Shown here: positions 46,937-57,046 of the stretch, in pieces
How the letters are laid out: each line of letters begins with the position of its first letter
Numbering within the stretch: position 1 is the first letter of the stretch
Assembly (NCBI GenBank): GCA_964614535.1
Contig: CAZTOZ010000016.1
Span: forward strand, 62,001-126,000
Origin: JALSHZ01 sp964614535
GTDB lineage: Bacteria; Pseudomonadota; Gammaproteobacteria; UWMA-0217
Length of the DNA: 64,000 nucleotides
Direction: 5' to 3'
Translations under genes and position numbers: made by a program
Notes under the pieces: generated by a model
Seen by the model: only the letters and a program-made list of their open reading frames with translations
What the model was told of the DNA's origin: nothing
Databases searched by the model: none

Positions 46937-49759
46937 CTATGCGTCGAGACCGAGGGCCTCGGCAACGATGCGCCGCTGGGCGGCGAGGTGCATCGGCCAG
47001 GTGCCTTCGGCCGGCGCCGCCATCGGCGGCCGGGAGACGACATGGAGCCGCGCCATGCCACCGAGCACCCTGCGCAGCCAAGGCTGAATGGCGAGCCAGG
47101 CCCCCTGGTTGAGCGGCTCCTCCTGGCACCAGAGGTAGTCGGTCGCGCCGTCGTAACGGGCCAGTACCTCGCAGAGCCGCGCCTCGGGAAAGGGGTAGAG
47201 CTGCTCCAGCCGGATCAGGGCGATGTCGGTGATACGGGCGTGACGACGCTGCTCCAGCAGCTCGTAGTAGATCTTGCCGCTACAGAAGATCACCCGCCGG
47301 ACTCCAGCGGCGCCGACGGCGGCATCGACCTCGTCGATGACCGTCTCGAAACGCCCGCCGGTGAAGGCGTCCATCGGGCTGACGGCCAGCGGATGGCGTA
47401 GCAAGCTCTTCGGCGTCATCACGATCAGGGGCTTGCGGTAGCGACGCATCATCTGCCGACGCAGCAGGTGAAACATCTGCGCCGGCGTACTCGGCACACA
47501 GACCTGGATGTTCTCCTGGGCACAGAGCTGCATGTAGCGTTCCAGCCGCGCCGACGAGTGCTCCGGCCCCATCCCCTCGTAGCCGTGCGGCAATAGCATC
47601 GTCAGGCCGCTGAGCAGCCCCCACTTCTGCTCTGCCGAGGAGACGAACTGGTCGACGACCACCTGGGCACCATTGGCGAAGTCACCGAACTGCGCCTCCC
47701 ACAACACCAGCTTGTCCGGCTCGGTGGTGGCATAGCCGTATTCGAAGGCGAGCACCGCCTCTTCTGACAGCAACGAGTCGATGACCAGGAAGTTGGCCTG
47801 ATCCGGCGCGATGTACTGCAAGGGGATCCAGGCCTGCCCGGTGGCCTGATCGTGCAGCACGGCATGGCGGTGAAAGAAGGTGCCGCGACCGGAGTCCTGC
47901 CCCGACAGGCGCACGGGAAAACCCTGATCGACCAGTGATGCATAGGCCAGGCTCTCGCCATGCCCCCAGTCGACGGGCAGTTCGCCGCTGGCCATCCGGC
48001 GACGTTTGTCGAGGATCCGCGCCACCCGTGGGTTGAGTTCGAAGCCGTCGGGCACGGCCGCCAGGCGCTCGCCATAATGGCGAAAACGCGCGGTCGTGAT
48101 CGCCGTCTCCACCGGCTCGTCCCAGCGGCCGTCGCGAAAGCGGTGCCAGTTCACCGGATAGCGGTTCTTCCAGCTGCCATCGACCAGCAGCTCGCCGACG
48201 GTGGGCATGCCGGCATCGAGCGCACGGCGATAGGCCGACTCCATCGCCGCCACCCGCCGGCCGTCGACGATGCCGGCCTGTTGGAGCCGGTCGGCATAGA
48301 TCGTCTTCGGTGTCGGCAGTGACTGGATCTTGCGGTACATCAGCGGTTGCGTCGCCAACGGCTCGTCGGCCTCGTTGTGCCCATGGCGCCGGTAACAGAC
48401 GAGGTCGAGGAAGACGTCCTTGTGGAAGCGGTTGCGATAGTCCACCGCGATCCGCGTGGCGGCGACCACCGCCTCCGGATCGTTACCATTCACATGAAAG
48501 ACCGGCGCACCGACCATCTTGGCGATGTCGGTACAGTATTCGGTGGAGCGCGCATCGGCCGTGGTGCTGGTGGTGAAGCCGATCTGGTTGTTGACGACGA
48601 TGTGGATCGTGCCGTGGGTGCGGTACCCCCGCGTCGCCGACATATTGAGCATCTCCATGTTGACACCCTGCCCTGCCAGCGCGGCATCACCATGGATGAT
48701 GACCGGCACCACCTCGTCACGCGAGCTGCCCGGATCGCGCCGGTCCTGCCGCGCCCGGACCGCGCCCTCGACCACGGGGCCGACAATCTCCAGGTGGGAG
48801 GGATTGAAAGCGAGCGCGATGTGCACCGCCCCCCCGGGGGTACGGATGTCGGACGCATGGCCCAGATGGTATTTCACGTCGCCGGTACGGCCGTGATAGT
48901 CCACGTCGCCAGTGAATTCCTGGAACAGCTGGGCCGGCGATTTGCCCATGATATTGATCAGCACGTTGAGCCGGCCACGATGGGCCATCCCGATGACGAT
49001 CTCCTCGGTGGACGACGCGCCGGAATATTGGATCAGCTCGTGCAGCAGCGGAATCAGGCTATCGGCTCCTTCGAGAGAGAAACGCTTCTGGCCAACGTAT
49101 TTCGCGCTGAGGTAACGCTCCAGGGTTTCGGCGGCCACCAGTCTCTCCAGAATGCCGATACGCTCGCGAGCCGCCAGGCGACGCCGCGCCGGGTAGTTTT
49201 CGATGCGTTCCTGGATCCAGCGTTTCTCGTCGTTCCGGGAGATGTGCATGTACTGCGAACCGATGGTGTCGCAATAGCTGCGCTCCAGTCGATGGATGAT
49301 CTGCTGCAGCGTCAACCGAGCCGGCGCGGCCAGCGAGCCGGTATTGAACTCGCGGGTGAGATCGGTCTCGTCGAGGTGGTGATAGGCCAGCGTCAGCTCC
49401 GGCACCTCGGCAATCTCGTCCTGCAGGGGGTTGATGCGCGCCTTGCGATGGCCGTTGAAGCGGTAGGTGTTGATGAGCTGCAGCACCCGCACCTGCTTTT
49501 CGCCCCAGATGCAGTCTCCCCCCCCCGGCGAGCGACGCAGCCCGAGATTACGAAATTGCTCGCGCAACGCCGAGTGCAGCGTGTCGGCTCCGCTCCCCGG
49601 CCCGCCAAGGGTGGAAAAATATCGCCGCCAATCGCTGGAGACACTGCCGGGATCACGCAACCAGGCCTCGTAGAGCGACTCGATCCAGGCCATGCTGTTG
49701 GCGTCGAGATGGGAATTTCGCGCCAGTTCGTGGAGCGGATGGTGGGGCATGCGGGTCAC
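46937..49759 (-). CDS. sucA: 2-oxoglutarate dehydrogenase E1 component
   Basis: 940 residues, the OdhA/SucA length. Features are the TPP-binding region HGDAALAGQG, GFTTS and VCYRRHGHNE near the middle, and YGYATTEPDKLVLWEAQFGDFANGAQ in the C-terminal transketolase-like half. The start is a GTG (49757-49759) with AGGGA upstream; an ATG nine bases later is less well placed. It decarboxylates 2-oxoglutarate and passes the succinyl group to SucB. Unusually sucB is divergent, not downstream. Confidence 0.95.
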   Translation of the reverse strand: MTRMPHHPLHELARNSHLDANSMAWIESLYEAWLRDPGSVSSDWRRYFSTLGGPGSGADTLHSALREQFRNLGLRRSPGGGDCIWGEKQVRVLQLINTYRFNGHRKARINPLQDEIAEVPELTLAYHHLDETDLTREFNTGSLAAPARLTLQQIIHRLERSYCDTIGSQYMHISRNDEKRWIQERIENYPARRRLAARERIGILERLVAAETLERYLSAKYVGQKRFSLEGADSLIPLLHELIQYSGASSTEEIVIGMAHRGRLNVLINIMGKSPAQLFQEFTGDVDYHGRTGDVKYHLGHASDIRTPGGAVHIALAFNPSHLEIVGPVVEGAVRARQDRRDPGSSRDEVVPVIIHGDAALAGQGVNMEMLNMSATRGYRTHGTIHIVVNNQIGFTTSTTADARSTEYCTDIAKMVGAPVFHVNGNDPEAVVAATRIAVDYRNRFHKDVFLDLVCYRRHGHNEADEPLATQPLMYRKIQSLPTPKTIYADRLQQAGIVDGRRVAAMESAYRRALDAGMPTVGELLVDGSWKNRYPVNWHRFRDGRWDEPVETAITTARFRHYGERLAAVPDGFELNPRVARILDKRRRMASGELPVDWGHGESLAYASLVDQGFPVRLSGQDSGRGTFFHRHAVLHDQATGQAWIPLQYIAPDQANFLVIDSLLSEEAVLAFEYGYATTEPDKLVLWEAQFGDFANGAQVVVDQFVSSAEQKWGLLSGLTMLLPHGYEGMGPEHSSARLERYMQLCAQENIQVCVPSTPAQMFHLLRRQMMRRYRKPLIVMTPKSLLRHPLAVSPMDAFTGGRFETVIDEVDAAVGAAGVRRVIFCSGKIYYELLEQRRHARITDIALIRLEQLYPFPEARLCEVLARYDGATDYLWCQEEPLNQGAWLAIQPWLRRVLGGMARLHVVSRPPMAAPAEGTWPMHLAAQRRIVAEALGLDA

Positions 49760-50029
49760 GTTTTTTCCCTACCTCTGTCCGTGCCGGTATCGCCCGGGCA
49801 TTCGGGCCGCGGACTCTGGAATAAAGCGTCGTGTCACCGAAGCATACGAAACGACCGGCGACGGCAGACTCACCGACAAGCATACCGGCGAAGAAGCTCG
49901 CCCGACAGCCGACCGTGCCAATCACAATGGTGAGCATTGTACGGATCTATTCCCGTCCCCGCCGCATTGCGAGCCCCGCGTCGTCATGGCAATCTGATCG
50001 TCACCGATCGCGCCCCGACAGGATCGACC

Positions 50030-51211
50030 ATGAACATCGAAGTCAAAACACCCGCCCTCCCCGAATCCGTGGCCGACGGCGTCGTCGCCAGCTGGCACAA
50101 GAAGCCCGGAGAGAGGGTGAGGCGCGACGAACCGCTGGTGGACATCGAAACAGACAAGGTGGTACTGGAAGTGCCGGCACCGGCCGACGGCATACTGACG
50201 AAGATCATCGCCGACGAGGGGGCGACGGTCACCAGCGAGGCGCCACTGGGCCTCGTCGAAGACGACAGCGAGGGCGACCACCCCGAGGCACCGACGTCAC
50301 CGCAGAAGACGGCGGAAGAGGTTGCGCCACCAGCCGGTCCGGCTGCCCGCCAGGCGATGCAGGCCGCCGGCATCGACCCACACGAGGTGAGGGGCTCGGG
50401 CCGTCACGGCCGGATCCTGACCGAGGACGTGAGGGCCATGGCCCAAGCCGACGACAGTCCGGCCGAGATGGCGGAATCCGACGAGGAAACGGCCACCGGC
50501 GCCCCGTCGGGACGGGAAGAGCAACGGGTGCCGATGAGTCGCCTGCGGCGCCGCATCGCCGAACGGCTGCTGGAGGTGACACAGACCACCGCCATGCTCA
50601 CCACGTTCAACGAAATCAACATGCAGCCGTTGATGGATCTGCGCAGCCGCTATCGCGAACTGTTCGAACAGACCCACCATACCCGGCTCGGGTTCATGTC
50701 GATGTTCGTCAAGGCCGCCTGTGTCGCACTGCAGCGGTTCCCCGAAGTGAACGCCTCGATCGATGGCGACGACATCGTCTATCACAGCTATTGCGATATC
50801 GGCATCGCCGTCTCGTCACCACGCGGACTGGTCGTCCCCGTTCTGCGCGACGCCCAATGGATGAGCATGGCCACGATCGAAAGCAGCATCGCCAGCTTTG
50901 CCACCAAGGCCCGAGACGGCAAAATCGGGGTCGAAGAGCTCAGAGGCGGCACTTTTACGATCACCAACGGCGGCGTCTTTGGATCGCTCTTCTCGACGCC
51001 GATCCTCAACCCCCCGCAAAGCGCCATTCTCGGCATGCATGCGATTCAGAAGCGCGTCGTCGTCGAAGATGACGAGATGGTGATCCGGCCAATGATGTAT
51101 GTCGCACTCTCCTACGACCACCGCATCATCGACGGCAAGAGCGCCGTCCACTTTCTGCGCACGATCAAGGCACTGGTGGAAGATCCGGGCCGGATGCTGC
51201 TGGAGGTATAG
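50030..51211 (+). CDS. sucB: 2-oxoglutarate dehydrogenase E2 (dihydrolipoyl succinyltransferase)
   Basis: 393 residues from ATG 50030 with AGGA upstream. The lipoyl domain is at residues 1-75 with the lipoyl lysine in ETDKVVLEV. A peripheral subunit-binding domain is at about 105-140 (GSGRHGRILTEDV). The catalytic domain ends with SYDHRIIDGK, carrying the active His and Asp. It is divergent from sucA, with about 270 bases between. No lpd (E3) is in the window. Confidence 0.95.
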   Translation: MNIEVKTPALPESVADGVVASWHKKPGERVRRDEPLVDIETDKVVLEVPAPADGILTKIIADEGATVTSEAPLGLVEDDSEGDHPEAPTSPQKTAEEVAPPAGPAARQAMQAAGIDPHEVRGSGRHGRILTEDVRAMAQADDSPAEMAESDEETATGAPSGREEQRVPMSRLRRRIAERLLEVTQTTAMLTTFNEINMQPLMDLRSRYRELFEQTHHTRLGFMSMFVKAACVALQRFPEVNASIDGDDIVYHSYCDIGIAVSSPRGLVVPVLRDAQWMSMATIESSIASFATKARDGKIGVEELRGGTFTITNGGVFGSLFSTPILNPPQSAILGMHAIQKRVVVEDDEMVIRPMMYVALSYDHRIIDGKSAVHFLRTIKALVEDPGRMLLEV

Positions 51212-51224
51212 GCAGGCCATCGCC

Positions 51225-51276
51225 CCCCGCTGACAGGCGAATCGGACCCAAAGGCCGCCGAGACCTCTCAGCGGGG
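51225..51276. terminator. Long-loop inverted repeat between sucB and the EPS ATPase gene
   Basis: CCCCGCTGA (51225-51233) and TCAGCGGGG (51268-51276) are exact 9-bp inverted arms separated by 34 bases. It lies between converging genes and lacks a T-run; terminator or other function is inferred only. Confidence 0.3.
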
Positions 51277-51381
51277 CGGGATTGCACAATCGGGGCATGA
51301 CGCGCCCTGCCGGCACCTGACCATACCCCGGGCGAATCGATGCATCGGGCTTTGCTCTCAGCGGCCCCGGGAACGATTCGG

Positions 51382-52251
51382 TCAGCCGATATCGATGTGC
51401 AGCGGCTTGTCCGCCTGATGCATCGCCTCATTGTTGAGCGGCAGGATATGGCCTTCGATCTTGTCCTTGAGCACTTCCGAGATCACCTCGGGACCGATTC
51501 GGTCCGCCTGTTCGGCATAGCCATAGACCAGGGCGGTATCGCATAGCGTATTGATTACACGAGGGGTACCACCACTGTTGATATGCAATGCACGAATTGC
51601 CTCGAGGTCGAAGAGATCCGGCACACCACCGGCCACCTCGACCCGGTGGCGAATGTATTCGAAAGTCTCTTTCGGGCTCATCCTGTCGAGGTAATAGTCG
51701 ACGCCAACCCGCTGCGCCAGCTGTTTCAGTTCCGGACGCCGCAGCATCTCCCTCAGCTCGGGCTGCCCCACCAACACGATCTGGAGCATCTGCTCCTTGT
51801 CGACATTGATATTCGACAACATCCGCAGCTCCTCGAGCGCCTCCATGCTCAGATTCTGCGCCTCGTCGATGATCAGGATCACCCGCTTGCCCTGTTGGTA
51901 TTTCGTGCGGAGAAAATCGATCAGGTCCCGATAGAGCTCGACTTTGTCTTTGTCCCGGAACTCCAGACCGAACGAGAGCATGACCCACTTGAGGAGCTCG
52001 CCAAAAGATTGGTGGGTGTTGGTGATATTGCCGACGACCATGTCGAGATCCTGATTCTTCAACAGCCGCCGGACCAACGTCGTCTTTCCACAGCCGATCT
52101 CCCCGGTGATCAGGATGATGGACGCCCCCTGGATCAACCCGTACTCGAGCAGGGAGAGCGCCTCCTTGTGTCTGCCGCCAAGATAGAGAAAATCGGAATC
52201 TGGTAGCAGGGAAAACGGTTTCTGAGTGAAATTGTAGTATGACTCGTACAT
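51382..52251 (-). CDS. XrtA/PEP-CTERM-locus ExeA-like ATPase
   Basis: 289 residues. MYESYYNFTQKPFSLLPD opens the protein, followed by a P-loop GEIGCGKTTLV and Walker B ILIIDEAQNL. This is the pattern of the secretion ATPase family found in XrtA-type exopolysaccharide loci and related to ExeA/GspA. It is the last gene of the minus-strand EPS cassette, 77 bases after the tyrosine kinase. A role in polysaccharide assembly or secretion is likely, but the precise role is unknown. Confidence 0.82.
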   Translation of the reverse strand: MYESYYNFTQKPFSLLPDSDFLYLGGRHKEALSLLEYGLIQGASIILITGEIGCGKTTLVRRLLKNQDLDMVVGNITNTHQSFGELLKWVMLSFGLEFRDKDKVELYRDLIDFLRTKYQQGKRVILIIDEAQNLSMEALEELRMLSNINVDKEQMLQIVLVGQPELREMLRRPELKQLAQRVGVDYYLDRMSPKETFEYIRHRVEVAGGVPDLFDLEAIRALHINSGGTPRVINTLCDTALVYGYAEQADRIGPEVISEVLKDKIEGHILPLNNEAMHQADKPLHIDIG

Positions 52252-52328
52252 GGGCTAGTTACTCGAAATAAAGGCTTTCAGCGCAAGCTGGAACAAATAT
52301 CGAAACGAGGTGAAGGGCTCCCCCAGAC

Positions 52329-53147
52329 TCAGTCGGCGTCATAGCCGTAATAGTAGTCATACGCCCCTCCACTCGACTTGGTCCGCGAGTTGTTGAGGAC
52401 CGTTCCAATGACTTCCGACCCTTCGAGCAGATCGAGCGCCTGAACGAGTTCCTCTTTCTTGCTGGAGCCTTCCGAGACGACGACGAGAACCGCATCGATA
52501 TGGTCATTGAGCACCATCACATCGTCGACCAGCAATACCGGCGGAAGATCGAGGACCACGATCCGGCTGGGATACATCTGCCGCAATTCATGGAACAGCT
52601 CCGCCGTTCTCGCCGATGCCAGTCTTTCCGAGGCATCCTCGAGAGACTCACGCCCTGGCGCGATGACGAGGTTGCTGTGCTCGGGCTGAAACAGAATCGA
52701 CGACAACGGTGTTCTTTGGGTGTAGTAGTCGCTGAGGCCATAGGTCGGAGAAATATTGAGTTTCTTGTGAATCGACGGACGCCTCAGATCCATATCGATC
52801 AGAATCACATTCTGCTGCACCGAACGGGAAAGGCTCAGCGCCAGATTCACTGCCGTCAGCGACTTCCCTTCGGCCTTGTTGGCGCTGGTCACGCCCAGGG
52901 TCGTCCAGCCGTTCGCCGTCATTTTCTTATAGACCTGGGTTCTCAGCATATTGTAGGCCATCACCGCCGATTCCATCTGGTCGCCAAACAGCACCCGGTT
53001 CTTTCTGAGCACATCCTCCTGAAGGGCCACCCGACTCAGCTCGACCGCCTGGCCATGGCGTCCATCGCCAGGCATCCCAAAACCGCCGATACCGATCGCC
53101 CCAACCTCATTTTTTCGTTTCTCAACCGCTTTTATGATCTTTTTCAT
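52329..53147 (-). CDS. Exopolysaccharide tyrosine autokinase (CpsD/BY-kinase)
   Basis: 272 residues, cytoplasmic domain only. Walker A is in TSANKAEGKS (about 88-96), Walker A' in ILIDMDLRRP (about 115-124) and Walker B in IVVLDLPP (about 194). The C-terminus has a tyrosine cluster, YDYYYGYD. BY-kinases of this type control chain length through the Wzz partner, which is the next gene upstream. It belongs to the XrtA-type cassette. Confidence 0.87.
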   Translation of the reverse strand: MKKIIKAVEKRKNEVGAIGIGGFGMPGDGRHGQAVELSRVALQEDVLRKNRVLFGDQMESAVMAYNMLRTQVYKKMTANGWTTLGVTSANKAEGKSLTAVNLALSLSRSVQQNVILIDMDLRRPSIHKKLNISPTYGLSDYYTQRTPLSSILFQPEHSNLVIAPGRESLEDASERLASARTAELFHELRQMYPSRIVVLDLPPVLLVDDVMVLNDHIDAVLVVVSEGSSKKEELVQALDLLEGSEVIGTVLNNSRTKSSGGAYDYYYGYDAD

Positions 53148-53214
53148 GTACTCACCAACCTATCCGACACAACCGTGGATCCAGGAGTATCCCCTGGTAG
53201 AAACTGCAGCCCAC

Positions 53215-55029
53215 CTAGAAAGTGGCTCTCTCGACATACTCTTTGATGACCGTCCAGAACGGCGCCAGCGGCCCCTTTTCCGATAATGCCCAAATCAAAC
53301 CAAACGCTGTACCAAAAATACCGACCAACACAATGGCCAGTTTGATCCGCTGGTTACGAACATAATCTGCCACTTCCGAACTCGAGAGAATGACCGGGAT
53401 CGTACCCAACGGCCTCGCACCAGTGATCGACAACAAGCTGTTGGGGCCCGCGATGCTCTCATCAAGACTTTCCACTACCATCACGATAACGAAAGCGATC
53501 CCCAACCCAAGCAACATTCCCAATGCAATGATCACGGGACGTTTGGGTTTCACCGGCCTACTCGGCACTTCTGGCGGTTCCAACAACACAAATCGCTGAT
53601 TGGTATCACTCGATTCCAGCGCTTCGGCCCTTTCGGCCACGCTGAGCTTGGCACGGACCTCCTTCAACTCATTGAGCGTATCGTCATACCGCCTTTTCAG
53701 CCGGTTGTACTCCTGCTCGATATGGGGCGACAGCTCGAGACGCGCGGCATAACTGTCCAGCTTCGCCTGCAGCTCGCGCTTGCGGGCGGTCAACGATGCC
53801 AGCTCGGCTTCGCCAGACGAAATCCCCGATTTGAGGCTGGCGAAAACAGGGTTGACACGCCGCAGCGTATTGAATTCCCGGGCGCTGGTCTGCGGCGCCA
53901 CGACCGCCGCCTGTTTCTCCAGGCGAGAGACCTTCGCCTGCAGTCTCTTCACCTCGGGATGGGACGGCGAGTATTTCTGCAGCGCCTCGGCCAATTCGAC
54001 CCTCGCGATCTCGAGATTGTCGCTGACCAATGGGCTTGCGCCAATCGAGTCGACATTGCCCCCCAACGATTCGATCTCCTTGCGAACCTTCCTGACCTTG
54101 GGGTGGCTTTCCGAATACTTCGCAATCAACGAGTGGTATTCTTGCTGCAACGTCTGTAGTCGCCCTGTGGCACTCAACACCTTCTCCCCCTCCTCGTTGC
54201 GAATCAGGGTCCGGTCTTCATAGATGAACGGCTTCGTCCCCGCCAGCTGCCCTCTGAGTTGAATGATATTCGCCCGGATCGACTGGATCTGCTGCTGCAC
54301 GCCAAGCAGCTCGCGCTCGGTGCGCTCTTGCTCGGAAACAATCATCGACATCTGCTCCGGCAGAATTCCGAGATTTTTCTCCTTGAAGGCCGTCATCTCC
54401 TTCTCTATGGCGGCCAACTCCTCCTCCAGCTTTTCCGCCTCTTTCCGCAGGAACCCGGCCGTCTTTCCGGTCACCTCGAGCCGCTTGACATCATTTTCCC
54501 GCAGAAAGAGCTCTGCCAACTCGGCAACCACCTGCTGGGCCAGCTTGGGATCGTTGGCGAGCTCGAACGACAACTCGATGGCCGTCGATTTACCTCTTCT
54601 GGATTTGGCCCCACCTTTGACTTCAGGATTAAGCATATTCACTTTGATCGCGTTCTCCATCTTTTTTGCCAGAACGCCCACGGGAATTTCATCTCTATAC
54701 TTGGCATACAGATCATATTTCTCGATGATCTTGACCAAGTTCGGCTTCAACAGCACCGACCGCACCAACGCCTCTATCATCTCGGTAATACTGGGCTCCT
54801 CCGCCCCAACAAGATCGCTCGAGACCAGCGCAGGTTGCTGGATCAAAATCGTCGCCGACGACTTGTAGACCGGCGGCAGCGCCATCGCCAAACCGACCGC
54901 CAACGTCGTGATCAGCGCGAATATGGAAAAAAACAACTTGCTTCTTCGTTTGACGATTGAGATGTAGTCGGCCAACCCCATCTCTTTTTCGACGACGGCG
55001 TGCCGATCGTGTTCAACAGCTGCATTCAT
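53215..55029 (-). CDS. GNVR/Wzz polysaccharide chain-length determinant
   Basis: 604 residues with one helix near residues 34-54, a long periplasmic coiled-coil (about 180-480, dense in E/K/L/Q) and a second helix near 506-528 just after the PSRPVKPKRP motif. Unusually a third hydrophobic stretch occurs near 567-590. Long coiled-coil Wzz proteins of this kind occur in XrtA-type loci. It would act with the tyrosine autokinase directly downstream. GC is lower than in flanking regions. Confidence 0.87.
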   Translation of the reverse strand: MNAAVEHDRHAVVEKEMGLADYISIVKRRSKLFFSIFALITTLAVGLAMALPPVYKSSATILIQQPALVSSDLVGAEEPSITEMIEALVRSVLLKPNLVKIIEKYDLYAKYRDEIPVGVLAKKMENAIKVNMLNPEVKGGAKSRRGKSTAIELSFELANDPKLAQQVVAELAELFLRENDVKRLEVTGKTAGFLRKEAEKLEEELAAIEKEMTAFKEKNLGILPEQMSMIVSEQERTERELLGVQQQIQSIRANIIQLRGQLAGTKPFIYEDRTLIRNEEGEKVLSATGRLQTLQQEYHSLIAKYSESHPKVRKVRKEIESLGGNVDSIGASPLVSDNLEIARVELAEALQKYSPSHPEVKRLQAKVSRLEKQAAVVAPQTSAREFNTLRRVNPVFASLKSGISSGEAELASLTARKRELQAKLDSYAARLELSPHIEQEYNRLKRRYDDTLNELKEVRAKLSVAERAEALESSDTNQRFVLLEPPEVPSRPVKPKRPVIIALGMLLGLGIAFVIVMVVESLDESIAGPNSLLSITGARPLGTIPVILSSSEVADYVRNQRIKLAIVLVGIFGTAFGLIWALSEKGPLAPFWTVIKEYVERATF

Positions 55030-55096
55030 TTGTCAATTCTCTTCCTTGCCACTTTCACAACAACTATTGCCAAGGTGACGTTACTAAATTACCAGA

Positions 55097-56263
55097 TCAA
55101 TAGATCACGGACGGCGCTTTCCGATAGGTCAGACCAATATATGCCTGGTTCCGCGTTGCATTACCACCATCAGAGCGTTTCTGATATGAAAAGCCATAAC
55201 GGAATGCCAAACTCCAGTCCTGAGTCAGTTTATAAGTAATCGTGGGATCTATGCGGTAGTAAGTTCTATCCGACTGGTCCGATTCTTCCCTAACGGCTGA
55301 CCGATCAATCCAATCGCCCCGGACAGACCATGATACCTGCGTGGTTCGGGTTCCCGTGATGTCAAACCGGACAGAATTCTGGTGAAAAACCTCCCCTGCC
55401 GAACTGGGAACTACAGCCGAACGGATCTGCACATGGTAGCTGGTCGTTTCGGCCCGATAGCGAAGACCGATCGAAGCAGAAACCCCCGTGCTATCATCAT
55501 CGACTCCCTCGACAGTCGATTCTGTAGCAACAGCGCCAATAGCAGCCCGGGTACTGAACTTAGGGGTCCATTCCGTATTGTAACCACCTTCAAGACCAAA
55601 ACTTCTCGCCTTATTGGTCAGTTCCAGCACCTTGTATCGCTGGTAGTAACCACGAACAAAGGCATCCGTTTCTTCACTGAGCCTTTTGTCCAGACCGACT
55701 CGTGCTCTTTGGAACTCGTAGTTATTGAGTCCTGATTCCCCCGAATCCTCGTACTGGGAGCCATTGAAAAGATACTCTACCTTCATCGAAATCAGCGGCG
55801 TCAGCAGATACTTCCAATTGGGGCTCATCGAAAAATAGGTACGACGCTTGTTCAGCGAGACCCGTCCCGAATCACTCAGTTCGCTGGTTCTGGTCGAGTC
55901 ATTCGCCAGCCTGAGATCCAGCCCCAAGTCACTTCTCTCCCCATACGAGGTCGTCGAAAAATCGAGATAGGCATTGACAGTATTCAATCCACTGTCTTCC
56001 ACGTAGGTATTGTAGGCTACGCGGGGCGTCACCTCAGTCTTCACTGCCTCTGTTTCATTGCTGACGACAACCCCCGCATCAAGGTTGATGCCCAATGACA
56101 CTTGAGCATCATCGGATGTGAACTGGATGTTGTCATCAAACACTATCGAACTCTTGGCAAAAGGTGCCACAGCCCAGTCCGCCAGCGTGATCGTGGTAGA
56201 AGACGTAAGGACTGCTCCGATTACCCAGGGTGTTATCCGCACCACCGTTTTCTTTGAATTCAT
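55097..56263 (-). CDS. EPS-locus outer-membrane beta-barrel protein
   Basis: 388 residues from ATG 56261-56263 (GGAG only two bases away, so initiation may be weak). A signal peptide ends near TLADWAV. The rest is alternating polar and aromatic beta strands, ending YIGLTYRKA. It resembles the PEP-CTERM/XrtA-associated barrel family (TIGR03016-like). It would form the outer-membrane element alongside the Wza-like lipoprotein. The gene is about half GC, clearly below the window's norm, suggesting transfer or fast evolution. Confidence 0.7.
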   Translation of the reverse strand: MNSKKTVVRITPWVIGAVLTSSTTITLADWAVAPFAKSSIVFDDNIQFTSDDAQVSLGINLDAGVVVSNETEAVKTEVTPRVAYNTYVEDSGLNTVNAYLDFSTTSYGERSDLGLDLRLANDSTRTSELSDSGRVSLNKRRTYFSMSPNWKYLLTPLISMKVEYLFNGSQYEDSGESGLNNYEFQRARVGLDKRLSEETDAFVRGYYQRYKVLELTNKARSFGLEGGYNTEWTPKFSTRAAIGAVATESTVEGVDDDSTGVSASIGLRYRAETTSYHVQIRSAVVPSSAGEVFHQNSVRFDITGTRTTQVSWSVRGDWIDRSAVREESDQSDRTYYRIDPTITYKLTQDWSLAFRYGFSYQKRSDGGNATRNQAYIGLTYRKAPSVIY

Positions 56264-56279
56264 ATCTCCTCTGGCCGGA

Positions 56280-56924
56280 TCAGGGGACGATGATCGTATC
56301 GCCACTTTGCAACGTGATGTTCTGTTCGAGGTTCTGCCCTCTCATCACCTTCTTGTAACTGAACGGAATCACCTCTTTGGTGTTGGTCTCCTTGTTGCGA
56401 CGCAGCACCTTGATCTTGTTGCTGCTGGCGAAGGCCGTCAGCCCCCCAGCCATGCTCAAGGCCTGCAGTACATCGATGTCGCCGGTCAACACATATTCAC
56501 CGGGATTCTTGACCTGCCCGAGCACGAAGATCTTGTTACCGATGACCTCCTGTAGCGATACCGATACCGTCGCTTCCGGAATGTACTGACTCAGACGTGA
56601 GGTGATCTCTTCACGGAGCTCGGCAACCGACTTGCCCTTCGCCTCGACATCACCGATCAATGGAAACGTGATCCCGCCATCGGGACGGACCACGATATCC
56701 TTCTGCAAGTCCTCCTCGTTGTAGACGGAGATGTACAGCTTGTCGCCCGGCTGGATCTTGTAGACCAGGTCGTGGGCGGCACCCGCCAAGGCGGCATCGG
56801 ATTGCTCGGCAGCCGTGACGGCCTCACTACCACCGCCCGAAGGAGCCGTCGCACAGCCCGGCACGACCAGGATTGCGGTAACGCCTACCAGCAGTACTCT
56901 CATTGCATGTGTCAACTTCTTCAC
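56280..56924 (-). CDS. Wza/XrtA-type polysaccharide export lipoprotein
   Basis: 214 residues. The GTG at 56922-56924 has GAGGA about nine bases upstream; an ATG nine bases further up would overlap that site, and the ATG at 56903 is a third option. A lipobox-like VVPGC precedes the mature start. The Poly_export domain (YKIQPGDKLYISVYNE...RPDGGITFP) and a SLBB-type repeat (GQVKNPGEY) are clear. It is the first gene of the EPS cassette. It forms the periplasmic/outer-membrane export channel. Confidence 0.88.
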   Translation of the reverse strand: MKKLTHAMRVLLVGVTAILVVPGCATAPSGGGSEAVTAAEQSDAALAGAAHDLVYKIQPGDKLYISVYNEEDLQKDIVVRPDGGITFPLIGDVEAKGKSVAELREEITSRLSQYIPEATVSVSLQEVIGNKIFVLGQVKNPGEYVLTGDIDVLQALSMAGGLTAFASSNKIKVLRRNKETNTKEVIPFSYKKVMRGQNLEQNITLQSGDTIIVP

Positions 56925-57046
56925 TTCTGTCATTCCTCAAATATGGTTATCAGTCGCCGTCTCGGCGAGCCTCCGTTGCGGCCCGGCGGCGCTGGATTCT
57001 TGTTCCATGGAAGAATCTGGCCAGTATCTTAGCAACGGCCCACACG

